Below, in pieces: positions 33,312 to 42,349 of a DNA stretch of 64,000 bases; the stretch's first letter is position 1, and each line of letters begins with the position of its first letter. Below the pieces are notes generated by a model. That model was not told the DNA's origin. It made no database searches and saw only the letters and a program-made list of their open reading frames with translations. A program made the translations under genes and the position numbers. The DNA is from JBFXCK01 sp050182275 (GTDB lineage: Bacteria > Pseudomonadota > Alphaproteobacteria > SHNJ01). The stretch spans positions 186,001 through 250,000 of the forward strand of contig JBFXCK010000001.1 in assembly GCA_050182275.1 (NCBI GenBank). Direction: 5' to 3'.

Positions 33312-34457
33312 ATGAAATCAGCCAATTGGATTTCGATTCCGAAAGTGGAAGGTGAATCATCCTCCCAGGCGCATGCCGATTTGCCGGAAGGCACTTTTGA
33401 ACGCGAATTGGGCAAGGAAGGTTTCTTTGGCCCGGCTACGCACATGTACCACACCCATCCGCCTACAGGCTGGAGCAATTGGGAAGGCAATTTGCGCCCG
33501 CGCGCATTCGATTTGAACAAGGCGCATCAATTTGTTGATTCGCCCTGGGCCGCGACCGCCGTATTAAGCAACGCCCATGTGCAATTCCGCCTGTGGCGCA
33601 CGCAGCGTTCAATGGAAATTTTGGCCCGCAATGGCGATGGCGATGAATTAATTTTCGTGCATGAAGGCAAGGGCGAATTATTTTGTGATTACGGCCATTT
33701 ATCCTTTTCACCGGGCGACTACATCATGCTGCCGCGCGGCACCATGTGGCGCATTGAATGCGCCGAGCCTTGCTTCTTTTTATTGATCGAGGCCACCAAC
33801 AGCTCTTATCAATTGCCCGAGCGCGGGCTGGTCGGCCAGCATGCGATTTTCGATCCGGCTGCGCTGAAAACGCCGAAAATCGATGACATGTTCAAGGCGC
33901 AAAGCAAGCGCGCCGGCACCTATAAGGTCGCCATCAAGCGGCGCGGTGCTATTTCAACCGTGACTTTCCCCTTTAATCCGTTAGATGCGATTGGCTGGCA
34001 CGGCACTTTATCGCCCGTGCAAATTAATTGGCGCGAATTCCGCCCGCTGATGAGCCACCGTCAGCATTTGCCGCCCTCCGCCCACACTACTTTCGTCGCC
34101 AACCGTTTTGTGGTTTGCACTTTCGTACCACGCCCCTTTGAAAGCGATGAGGGAGCGCTTAAAGTTCCCTTTTTCCACAATAATGATGATTTTGATGAAG
34201 TGCTGTTCTATCACCAAGGAAATTTTTTCAGCCGCGATAATATTAAGCCCGGCATGCTAACCCTGCATCCGTGCGGTTTTACCCACGGGCCCCATCCTAA
34301 GGCCTTGCAAAACGCCTTCAAAATGCCGAAGGAAGACACCGATGAAGTCGCGGTCATGCTCGATACGCGCGATGCCCTTGATGTCGCCGCCGCCATTCAA
34401 AATACCGAATGGCCGGGTTATGTCGATTCCTGGAAAACGCCGGTGGAGAAGAAATAG
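33312..34457 (+). CDS. hmgA: Homogentisate 1,2-dioxygenase (short form)
   Basis: A 381-residue cupin-type dioxygenase, shorter than the classical form of about 430-450 residues but with its landmarks: MYHTHPPTGWSNWEGNLRPR, FVHEGKGELFCDYG, and the metal-ligand region FHNNDDFDEVLFYHQGNF with HPCGFTHGPHP. It opens homogentisate to maleylacetoacetate. A repeat element separates it from hppD, and GAGAAAGAGG precedes its ATG. Its stop TAG shares a base with the GTG start of the hydrolase gene. Confidence 0.9.
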   Translation: MKSANWISIPKVEGESSSQAHADLPEGTFERELGKEGFFGPATHMYHTHPPTGWSNWEGNLRPRAFDLNKAHQFVDSPWAATAVLSNAHVQFRLWRTQRSMEILARNGDGDELIFVHEGKGELFCDYGHLSFSPGDYIMLPRGTMWRIECAEPCFFLLIEATNSSYQLPERGLVGQHAIFDPAALKTPKIDDMFKAQSKRAGTYKVAIKRRGAISTVTFPFNPLDAIGWHGTLSPVQINWREFRPLMSHRQHLPPSAHTTFVANRFVVCTFVPRPFESDEGALKVPFFHNNDDFDEVLFYHQGNFFSRDNIKPGMLTLHPCGFTHGPHPKALQNAFKMPKEDTDEVAVMLDTRDALDVAAAIQNTEWPGYVDSWKTPVEKK

Positions 34458-35458
34458 TGAAACTCGCAACATTGCGTGAAGGCGGGCGGGATGGGACTTT
34501 GATCGTGATCGATCAATTTGGTGATCGCGGCGTTAAGGTGCCGGATATTGCGCCGACCTTGCAGGCGGCGCTCGATGATTGGGCGCATAAGGAATCGCAA
34601 TTGCGCAGCGTCTACCGCCTGCTGAATCAAGGCAAGGCGCCCGAGGCTTTTGCTTTGAATATTCAGCAATTGGCGGCATCCCTGCCGCGGGCTTATCAAT
34701 TTCTGGATGGCAGCGCCTATTTGCCGCATGTCGAGCGCGTGCGAAAGGCGCGTGGGGCCGATATGCCGCCCAGCATGTTGACCGATCCGTTAATGTATCA
34801 AGGGGTCAGCGATCATTTTTTAGCGCCAACCGATCCGATTACAATTATCAGCGAAGAACATGGGGCCGATTTCGAAGCCGAAGTCGCCGTCATTACCGAT
34901 GATGTGCCGATGGGCATAAGCCCTGAGATTGCGCGGGAACATATTAAGCTGATTTGCCTGATCAACGATGTGAGTTTGCGCTATCTAGCGCCCGATGAAT
35001 TGGCTAAGGGTTTTGGCTTTTTGCATGCCAAGCCGGCCAGCGCTATGACACCTTCTGTCATCACGCCCGATGAATTGGGCGAGGCGTGGGATGGCGGTAA
35101 AATTCTTTTGCCGGTCACCGTTAAATGGAATGGCGAAATTTTCGGCCAGCCCAATGCGGGGAAAGATATGCAATTCGATTTCGGGCAATTGATCGCGCAC
35201 GCCGCAAAAACCCGGGATTTAAAGGCCGGCACTCTTATTGGCGGCGGCACGGTTTCAAATGCGGATATGAGCCATGGCTTTGCCTGCATCGCTGAAAAAC
35301 GCATTGTCGAGAAATTGGAAAAAGGCAAGGCCGAGACCGGCTTTTTGAAGGCGGGCGATAAGGTGCGCATCGAAATGCTGGATGAAAGCGGGCATTCGGT
35401 GTTCGGGCCGATCGACCAGCGGGTCAGGCTTTATCAAAGGGTAGAAGATGCAGCTTAA
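34457..35458 (+). CDS. fahA: Fumarylacetoacetate hydrolase family protein
   Basis: About 333 residues starting at GTG 34457 (VKLATLREGGRDG, the family's usual beginning), with GGAG about 10 bases upstream; a start at 34409 inside hmgA is rejected. Metal-binding residues lie in EEHGADFEAEVAVITDDVP, with KPASAMTPSVITPDELG and GTLIGGGTVSNADMSHGFACIAEKR downstream. It cleaves fumarylacetoacetate to fumarate and acetoacetate, the last step of tyrosine breakdown. It overlaps maiA by 11 bases. Confidence 0.92.
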   Translation: MKLATLREGGRDGTLIVIDQFGDRGVKVPDIAPTLQAALDDWAHKESQLRSVYRLLNQGKAPEAFALNIQQLAASLPRAYQFLDGSAYLPHVERVRKARGADMPPSMLTDPLMYQGVSDHFLAPTDPITIISEEHGADFEAEVAVITDDVPMGISPEIAREHIKLICLINDVSLRYLAPDELAKGFGFLHAKPASAMTPSVITPDELGEAWDGGKILLPVTVKWNGEIFGQPNAGKDMQFDFGQLIAHAAKTRDLKAGTLIGGGTVSNADMSHGFACIAEKRIVEKLEKGKAETGFLKAGDKVRIEMLDESGHSVFGPIDQRVRLYQRVEDAA

Positions 35459-36113
35459 ACTTTACAGCTATTGGCGCTCCTCTTCTTCCTACCGGGTTAG
35501 AATTGCGCTGAATATTAAAGAAATTAAATATGAAATAATTCCGGTCAATTTATTGAAGAATGAAAATACGGCCGAGGAATACCGCAGATTAAATCCGCAA
35601 GGCCTGGTGCCAACTTTGGTGGTGGGCGGCAATCAAATCCTAACCCAATCTTTGGCGATTATCGAATATTTGGAAGAAATAAAACCGGTGCCGCCTTTGC
35701 TTCCCGCCGATAGCTGGGCGCGCGCCAAAATCCGCCAAATCGCGCAATTAATTTCAAGCGATATTCATCCGCTCAATAATTTAGGCCCGTTAAGTTATTT
35801 GACCGAAAAATTGGGTGTGACTGAGGAACAGAAGCAAAAATGGTATCATTATTGGGTACGCCAGGGTTTTGGCGCGATTGAACAATTATTGATGCAACTG
35901 AAATCGGAAGATTTTTGTTATGGCAATCAGCCCAGCATCGCCGATATTTGCCTCATTCCCCAAGTATATAATGCCGAGCGTTTTAAGGTTGATTTAAAAC
36001 CTTACCCCGCCATCCGGCGCATCGCCAAGCATTGCAATGAATTGCCGGCCTTTAAGGCTGCACATCCAAGCGCGCAATCTGATGCCGCTATTGCTGCGCC
36101 GCAGGCGGGATAG
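35448..36113 (+). CDS. maiA: Maleylacetoacetate isomerase
   Basis: A 221-residue zeta-class glutathione transferase. The glutathione motif SSSSYRVRIALN is at about residues 12-23, followed by NPQGLVPTLV and LTQSLAIIEYLEE; the C-terminal helical domain includes GNQPSIADICLIPQVYNAERF. It isomerises maleylacetoacetate to fumarylacetoacetate with glutathione. It is the last gene of the operon, and its 3' end overlaps the convergent DsbA-like gene by 26 bases. Confidence 0.94.
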   Translation: MQLKLYSYWRSSSSYRVRIALNIKEIKYEIIPVNLLKNENTAEEYRRLNPQGLVPTLVVGGNQILTQSLAIIEYLEEIKPVPPLLPADSWARAKIRQIAQLISSDIHPLNNLGPLSYLTEKLGVTEEQKQKWYHYWVRQGFGAIEQLLMQLKSEDFCYGNQPSIADICLIPQVYNAERFKVDLKPYPAIRRIAKHCNELPAFKAAHPSAQSDAAIAAPQAG

Positions 36114-36882
36114 GCGCAGAAGAAGGCTCAACCGCAGCCGCTTTCTTGGCGCGCTCCTTGGCGATAAAATCCTTTAATTCGCCCATGGTCAAAGCGCCCG
36201 GATAAAAGCTTTCCCCAACAATGAAAGCAGGCGTGCCGCTGATATTCAAAGCGATCGCCAATTGCCGTGTCGCGGCGATATGATCGGCGATTTTGGGGCT
36301 TTCCATGTCTTTGAATAATTGATCGGCATTTAAACCCGCTGATGTCGCCAATTGACGAATCGCCGCTTCATCCTTGGGCTGTTTATAATCCATCAAGGCT
36401 TCATGCATGGCGGCGTATTTGCCTTGGCTATGCGCGGCGAGGGCGGCCTTCGCGGCCAAGGTCGAGCTATCGCCCAAAATCGGGAATTCCTTGAACACCA
36501 GGCGCACCTGGCCGTCTTGGTCGACCGTGTCTTTCAAGGGGTGCCATACTTGTTTGCAATAAGGGCAATTATAATCGAAAAATTCAACCACTGTAATGTC
36601 GCCATTCGGATTGCCGTAAACCGGGTCTTCAGCGTTGTTTAAGATTTTGTCTTTTTGCTCTTTCAATGTCGCTTCTTGTTTTTGCGAGGCGTCGGCGCGT
36701 TGCTTTTCGCGGTAGGCTTCAAGCGAATCAACCACAATTTGCGGGTCTTGTTTTAAGGTGTCGCGGATCAGCGCTTTGACCTGCTCGGTTTGCGAGGGCG
36801 ATAAAGCGGCTTGATCGCCGACTTGTTCTTGGCCGCAAGCAATAAGAGCAAAACTTAAAACAATTAAAGACAGAAAACGCAT
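36088..36882 (-). CDS. DsbA-family thioredoxin-like lipoprotein
   Basis: A 264-residue protein with a lipobox LIAC (Cys16), so probably membrane-tethered in the periplasm. A helical region to about residue 80 precedes a DsbA/Com1-like thioredoxin domain with redox site CPYC (Cys106 and Cys109) and cis-proline segment ISGTPAFIVG. The C-terminus is Ala/Pro-rich. It probably oxidises or isomerises disulfides, with DsbB at 4.8 kb as a possible partner for reoxidation. It follows the M48 protease on the same strand, a common alphaproteobacterial pairing. Confidence 0.88.
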   Translation of the reverse strand: MRFLSLIVLSFALIACGQEQVGDQAALSPSQTEQVKALIRDTLKQDPQIVVDSLEAYREKQRADASQKQEATLKEQKDKILNNAEDPVYGNPNGDITVVEFFDYNCPYCKQVWHPLKDTVDQDGQVRLVFKEFPILGDSSTLAAKAALAAHSQGKYAAMHEALMDYKQPKDEAAIRQLATSAGLNADQLFKDMESPKIADHIAATRQLAIALNISGTPAFIVGESFYPGALTMGELKDFIAKERAKKAAAVEPSSAPIPPAAQQ

Positions 36883-36961
36883 GAATGCCTCCTTGAAAAA
36901 AACTTAGAAACGGCATTGTCGCTGAAAATTCCTTCCAGGTAAATCAAAATCGGCTTTTGAT

Positions 36962-38326
36962 TCAGGTTTTGGGGGCAGTTTGAGCCTTGATGTCTTGCGC
37001 CCTTCGGGCGGCCGGGCTGTTAGCGGGCAATAATTGAAGCGCCCGTTGAGCTTGCAATTGCGCGTCAGCAGTACGGCGTTCGGTCAAGGCTTGTTCGGCT
37101 AGGGCCAAAGCGGCATTACCCATATCGCCTTTGCGCCCATAGGCAATCGCGGCCAAGCGCCAAACCACAGGATAAAGCGGTTCATAGCGAGCAGCATCTT
37201 CAATCAGGGCGATGGCTTCTTCCAAAAATGCCTTGTCGTTGCTTTCCAATAAAGCTTGCCCCAAACTCAAACGAATTAAAGGCTGTTGGGGTTGTAAGCT
37301 TAAGGCTTTGCGGTAAACGGCGATGGCCTTATCAATGCGGCTGTTTTCAAACAGCATTTGGCCTTCCAGCTCGTATAAATAACCGTCTTTCGGATTTTCT
37401 TTTTCAAGTTGATGAATGGCGGCGAGGGCCTCATCCAGCTTGCCCTGTTTATATTGGGCAATGGCGCGGCCATAGCGGGCGGCAAAGCTTTTATCATCGG
37501 CGGCATAAAAACCGAGCGTGCGATCTGGATTATCCAAAAATCCCATCAGCTTGGCCCGCAAGCGGGCGTGCCGCATCTCAAGTTCGGCGGAAGGCGCTGC
37601 GGTTTGATAGCGCGAATGCTCCAAGGCTTCTTGCATGTTGGTGATCCGCTCTTGGGTTAAGGGGTGGGTTTGCAAATAAGGATTGGTTTGGCTGACCAAA
37701 AAGCGGGTTTCTTTTTGCAAGACCGTGAAAAATTCCAAAAGTCCGCGCGGCGATTGGCCGATAGAAGCAAGAAAACTAATGCCGGCTTGATCGGCGCTTC
37801 TTTCTTGGGTGCGGCTAAAGGCTAGCAAACTATTTTGCACCGTTAAGCTGCCGGCTGTCATTACCGCCGACGCCGCTTCGGCGCGGCCCAAAGCCACGCT
37901 GGCGGCGCCCGCTAGAATCGCGGTGATCCAGGCTTGACTGCGCGCGTCTTGAATTTCCGCATCGCGCCGGGCGATATGGCCGCCGGCGATATGGCCGATT
38001 TCGTGAGCCAAAACCCCCATCACTTGTTCGGCGTTTTCACTGCGGATGAGCAGGCCGGTGTGAATAAAAATATTTTGTCCGCCTGCTACAAAGGCGTTCA
38101 AATTTTTATTATTGAGGATGAAAATTTTAACGGCGCTTGGCTCCAGCCCCGCCGCATAGAGCAATGGGTCAGCCATTTGGCGCACCGTTTCTTCAACCTC
38201 GGCATCGCGGATATAAGAAAAGGCGGGCGCTTGCGCTTTGGCGCTTGGGGCAAATAGGCTCAACGCCAGGAACAAGGCAAAGCCGAGGCGGTAAAACCTT
38301 CCTAAAAAAGGGGGCTTATTCTTCAC
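36962..38326 (-). CDS. Periplasmic M48-family metalloprotease with TPR repeats (BepA-like)
   Basis: About 454 residues from GTG 38326: basic start, signal peptide FALFLALSLFAPSAKAQA, then an M48 domain with HEIGH (residues 108-112) and a third ligand in RTQERSADQAG. The second half holds tetratricopeptide-type repeats (about residues 265-430). BepA-like proteases assist or degrade outer membrane proteins and LptD. The open frame continues upstream to 38605, but that part is the shadow of the rne 3' end. The chosen start overlaps rne by 11 bases, and no strong ribosome-binding site is seen. Confidence 0.88.
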   Translation of the reverse strand: MKNKPPFLGRFYRLGFALFLALSLFAPSAKAQAPAFSYIRDAEVEETVRQMADPLLYAAGLEPSAVKIFILNNKNLNAFVAGGQNIFIHTGLLIRSENAEQVMGVLAHEIGHIAGGHIARRDAEIQDARSQAWITAILAGAASVALGRAEAASAVMTAGSLTVQNSLLAFSRTQERSADQAGISFLASIGQSPRGLLEFFTVLQKETRFLVSQTNPYLQTHPLTQERITNMQEALEHSRYQTAAPSAELEMRHARLRAKLMGFLDNPDRTLGFYAADDKSFAARYGRAIAQYKQGKLDEALAAIHQLEKENPKDGYLYELEGQMLFENSRIDKAIAVYRKALSLQPQQPLIRLSLGQALLESNDKAFLEEAIALIEDAARYEPLYPVVWRLAAIAYGRKGDMGNAALALAEQALTERRTADAQLQAQRALQLLPANSPAARRAQDIKAQTAPKT

Positions 38327-40793
38327 CGGCTGCGGAACCCGGGTTCCGATTCCACCAACCTTGCCGCGGATTGGCGGGCGAATCGGTGACCAAAGCGACA
38401 TTTTCCGGCGCCTTGGGCGCTGGCCTTTCTTCGCTTGGCAGCAAGGCATCAGGCGGAGAGGAAGGCGTTTCTGGCCAGGCAGAAGGTTCCTCGGCCTCAC
38501 CGCCGCTTTCAGGGGACAAGCCTTCGCCGCCTTGCTGACGGCGAGGGGGGCGGCGAAAGCGCCCGAACAAGCCACGCCGGCCACGGCCGCTGTGACGGTT
38601 TTCATGATTTGAATTTTCTTGGTTTTCTTCCATAGGCGCTTCGTTAAAAGCCGTATCTTCGGTTAATTCTTCGGCTGGCGGACTTACGCTTTCGCTTGAT
38701 TCGCTATTGTTTCCATCTTCTTCCTGCCGGTTTTGCGAGCGGGAATTGCGGTTATAACGGTCTCCCCCATCACGCCGGGCGTTGCTATTGCCGCGCCGCC
38801 TGCCGCCGCGCCGTCCGCGGCGTCCGCGCCGGCGCTGGTGATCGTCCTCGGTTGTGACTTCTTGATGAAGCTCATCCGGGCTGGCTTCGGCCAATTCGGC
38901 GAAGGTTTCATCCGTGGCGCCCTCGATTTCCAAAGGCGTAATGATCTCTTCTTCCGGAATATCGTCGGCGATTTCCGGCGCCGCTAAACTGCGCAGGCGC
39001 GGCAATTCGTCTTTGCTTAAGCGCTGCCGTTCGATGCGGTAGTTGGGCTGCACCAATTCATCGTCGCGTTCGATCGAGATAATCAATTGATAGCGTTGTT
39101 CGATTTCACCCAAAGCCACGCGTTTTTGATTGAGCAGGTAAAACGCAACCGGGGTTGACACATAGACCGTCAGGCGCTGTTGGTTTTGTTCCAAACCTTC
39201 TTCCTCGATCATGCGCAAGACATGTAAAGCGGTTGATTCAATCGAGCGCACGGTGCCTGATCCGCCGCAAGTGGGGCAGCGGCTGTGGCTGATTTCCTGT
39301 ACCGAAGAGCGCAGGCGCTGGCGGGTCATTTCCAGCAGGCCAAAGGGGCTAATGCGCCCGATTTGCATGCGGGCGCGGTCGGTGCGCACGGCTTCCTTGA
39401 ATTTGCGTTCCACCGTGTGCTGATTGCGGTGTTCAACCATGTCGATAAAGTCGATCACGATCAGGCCGGCCAAATCGCGCAGGCGCAATTGGCGCGCCAC
39501 TTCTTCGGCAGCTTCGAGATTGGTTTTAAGCGCGGTCGATTCGATATGGCGTTCCCGCGTGGCGCGCCCCGAATTGACGTCGATTGCAACCAGCGCCTCG
39601 GTTTGATTCAAGACGATATAGCCGCCCGATTTCAATTCTACCCGGTTGGAATGAATCGCATCCAATTGGCTTTCGATATGAAAACGCTGGAATAAAGGCA
39701 CGTTTTGATCACGGTATAATTTCACCCGCACCGCATGGCTGGGCGTTAATTGGCGCATCAGGTTGCGGGTTGATTGATAAGCCTCGGTGCCGGCGACTAG
39801 AATTTCTTCCATGTCACGGTTGTATAGATCGCGCACGGCCCGGGTCAGCAAATGGCCCTCCTCATGAATCAGGGAGGGCGCGGTCGAGCTTAAGGTTTTT
39901 TCGCGAATGTCGTTCCACAGGCGCAGCAAATAATCGCAATCGCGCTTAATTTCGGGCTTGGGCCGGTCGGCTCCGGCGGTGCGTAAAATCATCGCCATGC
40001 CGTCCGGAATTTCCAGTTCGCGCATCAATTCGCGCAAACGGCGGCGGTCTTGCGAAGAATTGATTTTACGGGAAATGCCGCCACCCCTTGGGCTGTTCGG
40101 CATTAAAACGCAATAACGCCCGGCCAGGGATAGATAAGTGGTCATGGCCGCGCCTTTAAGGCCGCGCTCTTCCTTCACTACTTGCACCAGCATGATTTGG
40201 CGCTTTTTAATTACTTCTTGAATTTTATAGGAACGAAGCAAACGTTTGCGCCAGCGGCGCAATTGTTCATCGGTTTCTTCACCGCCGATGGTTTCAACAT
40301 TTTCTTCTTCATCCCCCTCCTCATCGGAAGAAGCTTCTTCGGCAGCGGCTGGGGTTTCGCCCTCTTCGCTTTGCGTTTCGGCGGCGGCCTCGCCCTCTGG
40401 GGGGGAGGTTTCGATATTTTCCTCGGCCGGCGTCTCACCTTCTGCCGGCGCTTCTTCGGAGGAAAGGGCCTCTTCGGCTTCTTCTTCGGCCTCCTCTTCC
40501 TCATCATCAGCCGCGACTTGAGCTAATAAGGCCTCGCGGTCGGAAACCGGGATTTGATAGTAATCAGGGTGAATTTCGTTAAAAGCTAAAAAGCCGTGGC
40601 GGTTGCCGCCGTAATCAACGAAGCAAGCCTGCAGCGAGGGTTCAACGCGGGTTACCTTGGCGAGGTAGATATTGCCTTTTATTTGTTTCTTAGCGGTGCT
40701 TTCGAAATCGAAGGCATCAAGGCGATTACCATCCAGTACCACGACCCGGGTTTCTTCCGGGTGCGTAGCGTCGATTAATAAACGTTTGGTCAT
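38316..40793 (-). CDS. rne: Ribonuclease E/G family endoribonuclease
   Basis: An 825-residue RNase E. The S1 domain is interrupted by an acidic Glu/Ala/Pro-rich insert of about 85 residues (roughly residues 95-180). Catalytic Asp residues are in VAIDVNSGRATRE and LIVIDFIDMVEHRNQ, and CPTCGG is the zinc link. The C-terminal third is disordered, with arginine-rich blocks (RRRGRRGRRGGRRRG) that would bind RNA or degradosome partners. It cuts single-stranded A/U-rich RNA in mRNA decay and rRNA/tRNA maturation. It is divergent from amiC. Confidence 0.95.
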   Translation of the reverse strand: MTKRLLIDATHPEETRVVVLDGNRLDAFDFESTAKKQIKGNIYLAKVTRVEPSLQACFVDYGGNRHGFLAFNEIHPDYYQIPVSDREALLAQVAADDEEEEAEEEAEEALSSEEAPAEGETPAEENIETSPPEGEAAAETQSEEGETPAAAEEASSDEEGDEEENVETIGGEETDEQLRRWRKRLLRSYKIQEVIKKRQIMLVQVVKEERGLKGAAMTTYLSLAGRYCVLMPNSPRGGGISRKINSSQDRRRLRELMRELEIPDGMAMILRTAGADRPKPEIKRDCDYLLRLWNDIREKTLSSTAPSLIHEEGHLLTRAVRDLYNRDMEEILVAGTEAYQSTRNLMRQLTPSHAVRVKLYRDQNVPLFQRFHIESQLDAIHSNRVELKSGGYIVLNQTEALVAIDVNSGRATRERHIESTALKTNLEAAEEVARQLRLRDLAGLIVIDFIDMVEHRNQHTVERKFKEAVRTDRARMQIGRISPFGLLEMTRQRLRSSVQEISHSRCPTCGGSGTVRSIESTALHVLRMIEEEGLEQNQQRLTVYVSTPVAFYLLNQKRVALGEIEQRYQLIISIERDDELVQPNYRIERQRLSKDELPRLRSLAAPEIADDIPEEEIITPLEIEGATDETFAELAEASPDELHQEVTTEDDHQRRRGRRGRRGGRRRGNSNARRDGGDRYNRNSRSQNRQEEDGNNSESSESVSPPAEELTEDTAFNEAPMEENQENSNHENRHSGRGRRGLFGRFRRPPRRQQGGEGLSPESGGEAEEPSAWPETPSSPPDALLPSEERPAPKAPENVALVTDSPANPRQGWWNRNPGSAAGEE

Positions 40794-41167
40794 AGAATAA
40801 AAACTCCTTTACGCGGCTTGGCGCATATAAAGGAATGAGCGCCGGCCGACGGGATTGGTTTGTGAAAAGTGTCAGAGCTGGGAAGATAGATTGTTGCCCG
40901 TTAAAAACGGCTCCGCCGTAACGGCGGAGGGAAGAAAACAGAAGGGATAATACCATCATCATTCGCAACAAAATCTTGTCTTAGAAACTCGTTAACATTA
41001 TAACGCCGGATCGAGGAGCCATTTTTATTATATGGATCTAACCGACCACTTAAGTGGCGTCTTATTTCCACCTTAGCCGATTTATCTTGCCACAGCCAGT
41101 AAAATTTCTTCTTCTAAAAAGGCTATGGTTTTTGAAATGCTTAGGCTACATAGGGGCTATGTCCGGG
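40794..41167. other. 374-base intergenic region between rne and amiC
   Basis: This divergent promoter region contains the rne ribosome-binding site (AAAGGAG on the minus strand at its left edge), the hairpins at 40898-40929, and a 12-bp perfect palindrome CCACTTAAGTGG at 41046-41057. No gene or known RNA is recognised. The longer open frame that begins at 41054 has no signal-peptide logic and is treated as untranslated. Confidence 0.4.
40903..40929 (-). promoter_or_regulatory. Terminator-like hairpin in the rne leader
   Basis: Read toward rne, a perfect 8-bp stem CTCCGCCG/CGGCGGAG with a 3-base loop (40911-40929) is followed after three bases by five T residues (40907-40903). It lies about 110 bases before the rne start codon. 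This is intrinsic-terminator geometry and could attenuate rne. A shorter hairpin CCGTT/AACGG (40898-40910) abuts it. E. coli rne also has regulatory hairpins in its leader; a link here is inference. Confidence 0.45.
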
Positions 41168-42304
41168 ATGAAACGATTCTTTTTTAGCACTATCATTGGC
41201 TTTATGTGCTGCCTTTTCATCGGCCCGCTAGCGGCCGCGGAAATGGCGGTGCAGGGAATCCGGATTGGCAGTGACAGCGATAAAACCCGCCTGGTCTTCG
41301 ATTTAAATCAAAAGCCAGTATTCAAGGCCGCCATCGCCGAAGACAGTAATCAATTGGTGATCGAGCTGCCGGCTGGCAGCTGGCCCAAAAAAGCCGTCCG
41401 TATCCCCACGCAAGGCTTGATTGACCAAGTAACGTATGCAGCCGATCAAAAAAACACGCGAGTCACGGTGAAATTGCGCCAGAAAGCCGATATTAAACAA
41501 ACCCTGCTTTTGCCGCCGGTAGAGGTCGGCTTTTGGCGCTTGGTGATCGATTTGGCTCCCGCCGCCGCGGCGCCGGTTAAAGCCGCCAAAGCGAAGCAGC
41601 CGGCGCCCGCCAAAAAAATCATCGTTCTTGACCCCGGCCATGGCGGCGTTGATCCAGGCGCTGTGGGCCTAAACGGCATTTTCGAAAAAGAGGTTACTTT
41701 GGCGGCCGCCTTGGCGCTAAAGGAGATTTTGGAGGAAAGCGGCCATTATAAAGTTTTCCTGACCCGCGACCGGGATCGATTCATACCGCTCCATGACAGG
41801 GTCGAGCTTGCCCGCACTAAGCGCGCCGATTTGTTTATTTCCCTACATGCCGATTCCCACCCCAATAGTAAAATTGGCGGAGCTTCGGTCTATACCCTTT
41901 CCGACAAGGCTTCGGATAAGGAAGCCGAACGCTTGGCCGCGCAAGAAAACAAGGCCGATATTATCGCCGGCATCAATCTGGGGAAGGAGCCTAAAAGCAT
42001 CACCAATATTCTGATCGATTTGGCGCAGCGCGAGACTATGAGTTTATCGCAATCTTACGCCCATGTGCTGGTAGAGGAGCTTAATAACAATATTCATGTA
42101 TTGGATAAACCCTTGCGCGCCGCGGGTTTTGTAGTATTGAAAGCGCCGGATGTGCCTTCGGTATTAATCGAGCTCGGCTTTTTAAGCCATGCGCCCGATG
42201 AAAAGCGCTTAACCGATGCCGCTTTCCGGAAAAAATTGGCCAAATCTATCGCCGCCTCGATTGATGATTATTTCGATAAGGTTGTCCCATTGCCACGCAC
42301 CTAG
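41168..42304 (+). CDS. amiC: N-acetylmuramoyl-L-alanine amidase (AmiC type)
   Basis: About 378 residues: signal peptide (residues 1-24), an AMIN domain (about 25-130, starting VQGIRIGSDSDKTRLVFDL), an Ala/Lys/Pro linker, and an Amidase_3 domain. The zinc ligands are in LDPGHGGVDPG, the Glu of FEKEVTL, and ISLHADSHPN, with the catalytic Glu in VLIELGFLSH. It cleaves septal peptidoglycan side chains in the periplasm. ATG 41168 gives a clean signal peptide; ATG 41159 is an alternative. PBP1a follows 45 bases later. Confidence 0.93.
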   Translation: MKRFFFSTIIGFMCCLFIGPLAAAEMAVQGIRIGSDSDKTRLVFDLNQKPVFKAAIAEDSNQLVIELPAGSWPKKAVRIPTQGLIDQVTYAADQKNTRVTVKLRQKADIKQTLLLPPVEVGFWRLVIDLAPAAAAPVKAAKAKQPAPAKKIIVLDPGHGGVDPGAVGLNGIFEKEVTLAAALALKEILEESGHYKVFLTRDRDRFIPLHDRVELARTKRADLFISLHADSHPNSKIGGASVYTLSDKASDKEAERLAAQENKADIIAGINLGKEPKSITNILIDLAQRETMSLSQSYAHVLVEELNNNIHVLDKPLRAAGFVVLKAPDVPSVLIELGFLSHAPDEKRLTDAAFRKKLAKSIAASIDDYFDKVVPLPRT

Positions 42305-42349
42305 ATTTTTGTCACATTCCCACCATAGTTGTTATTTAAAAGGTTTTTC

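Noticed and set aside
38327..38605. N-terminal extension of the M48 protease frame
   Set aside because: It lies wholly within the rne 3' end in another frame, places a second hydrophobic start before the real signal peptide, and has no ribosome-binding site.
40182..40526. Open frames opposite the acidic insert of rne
   Set aside because: They arise from the biased Glu/Ala codons on the other strand and show no domain or start signal.
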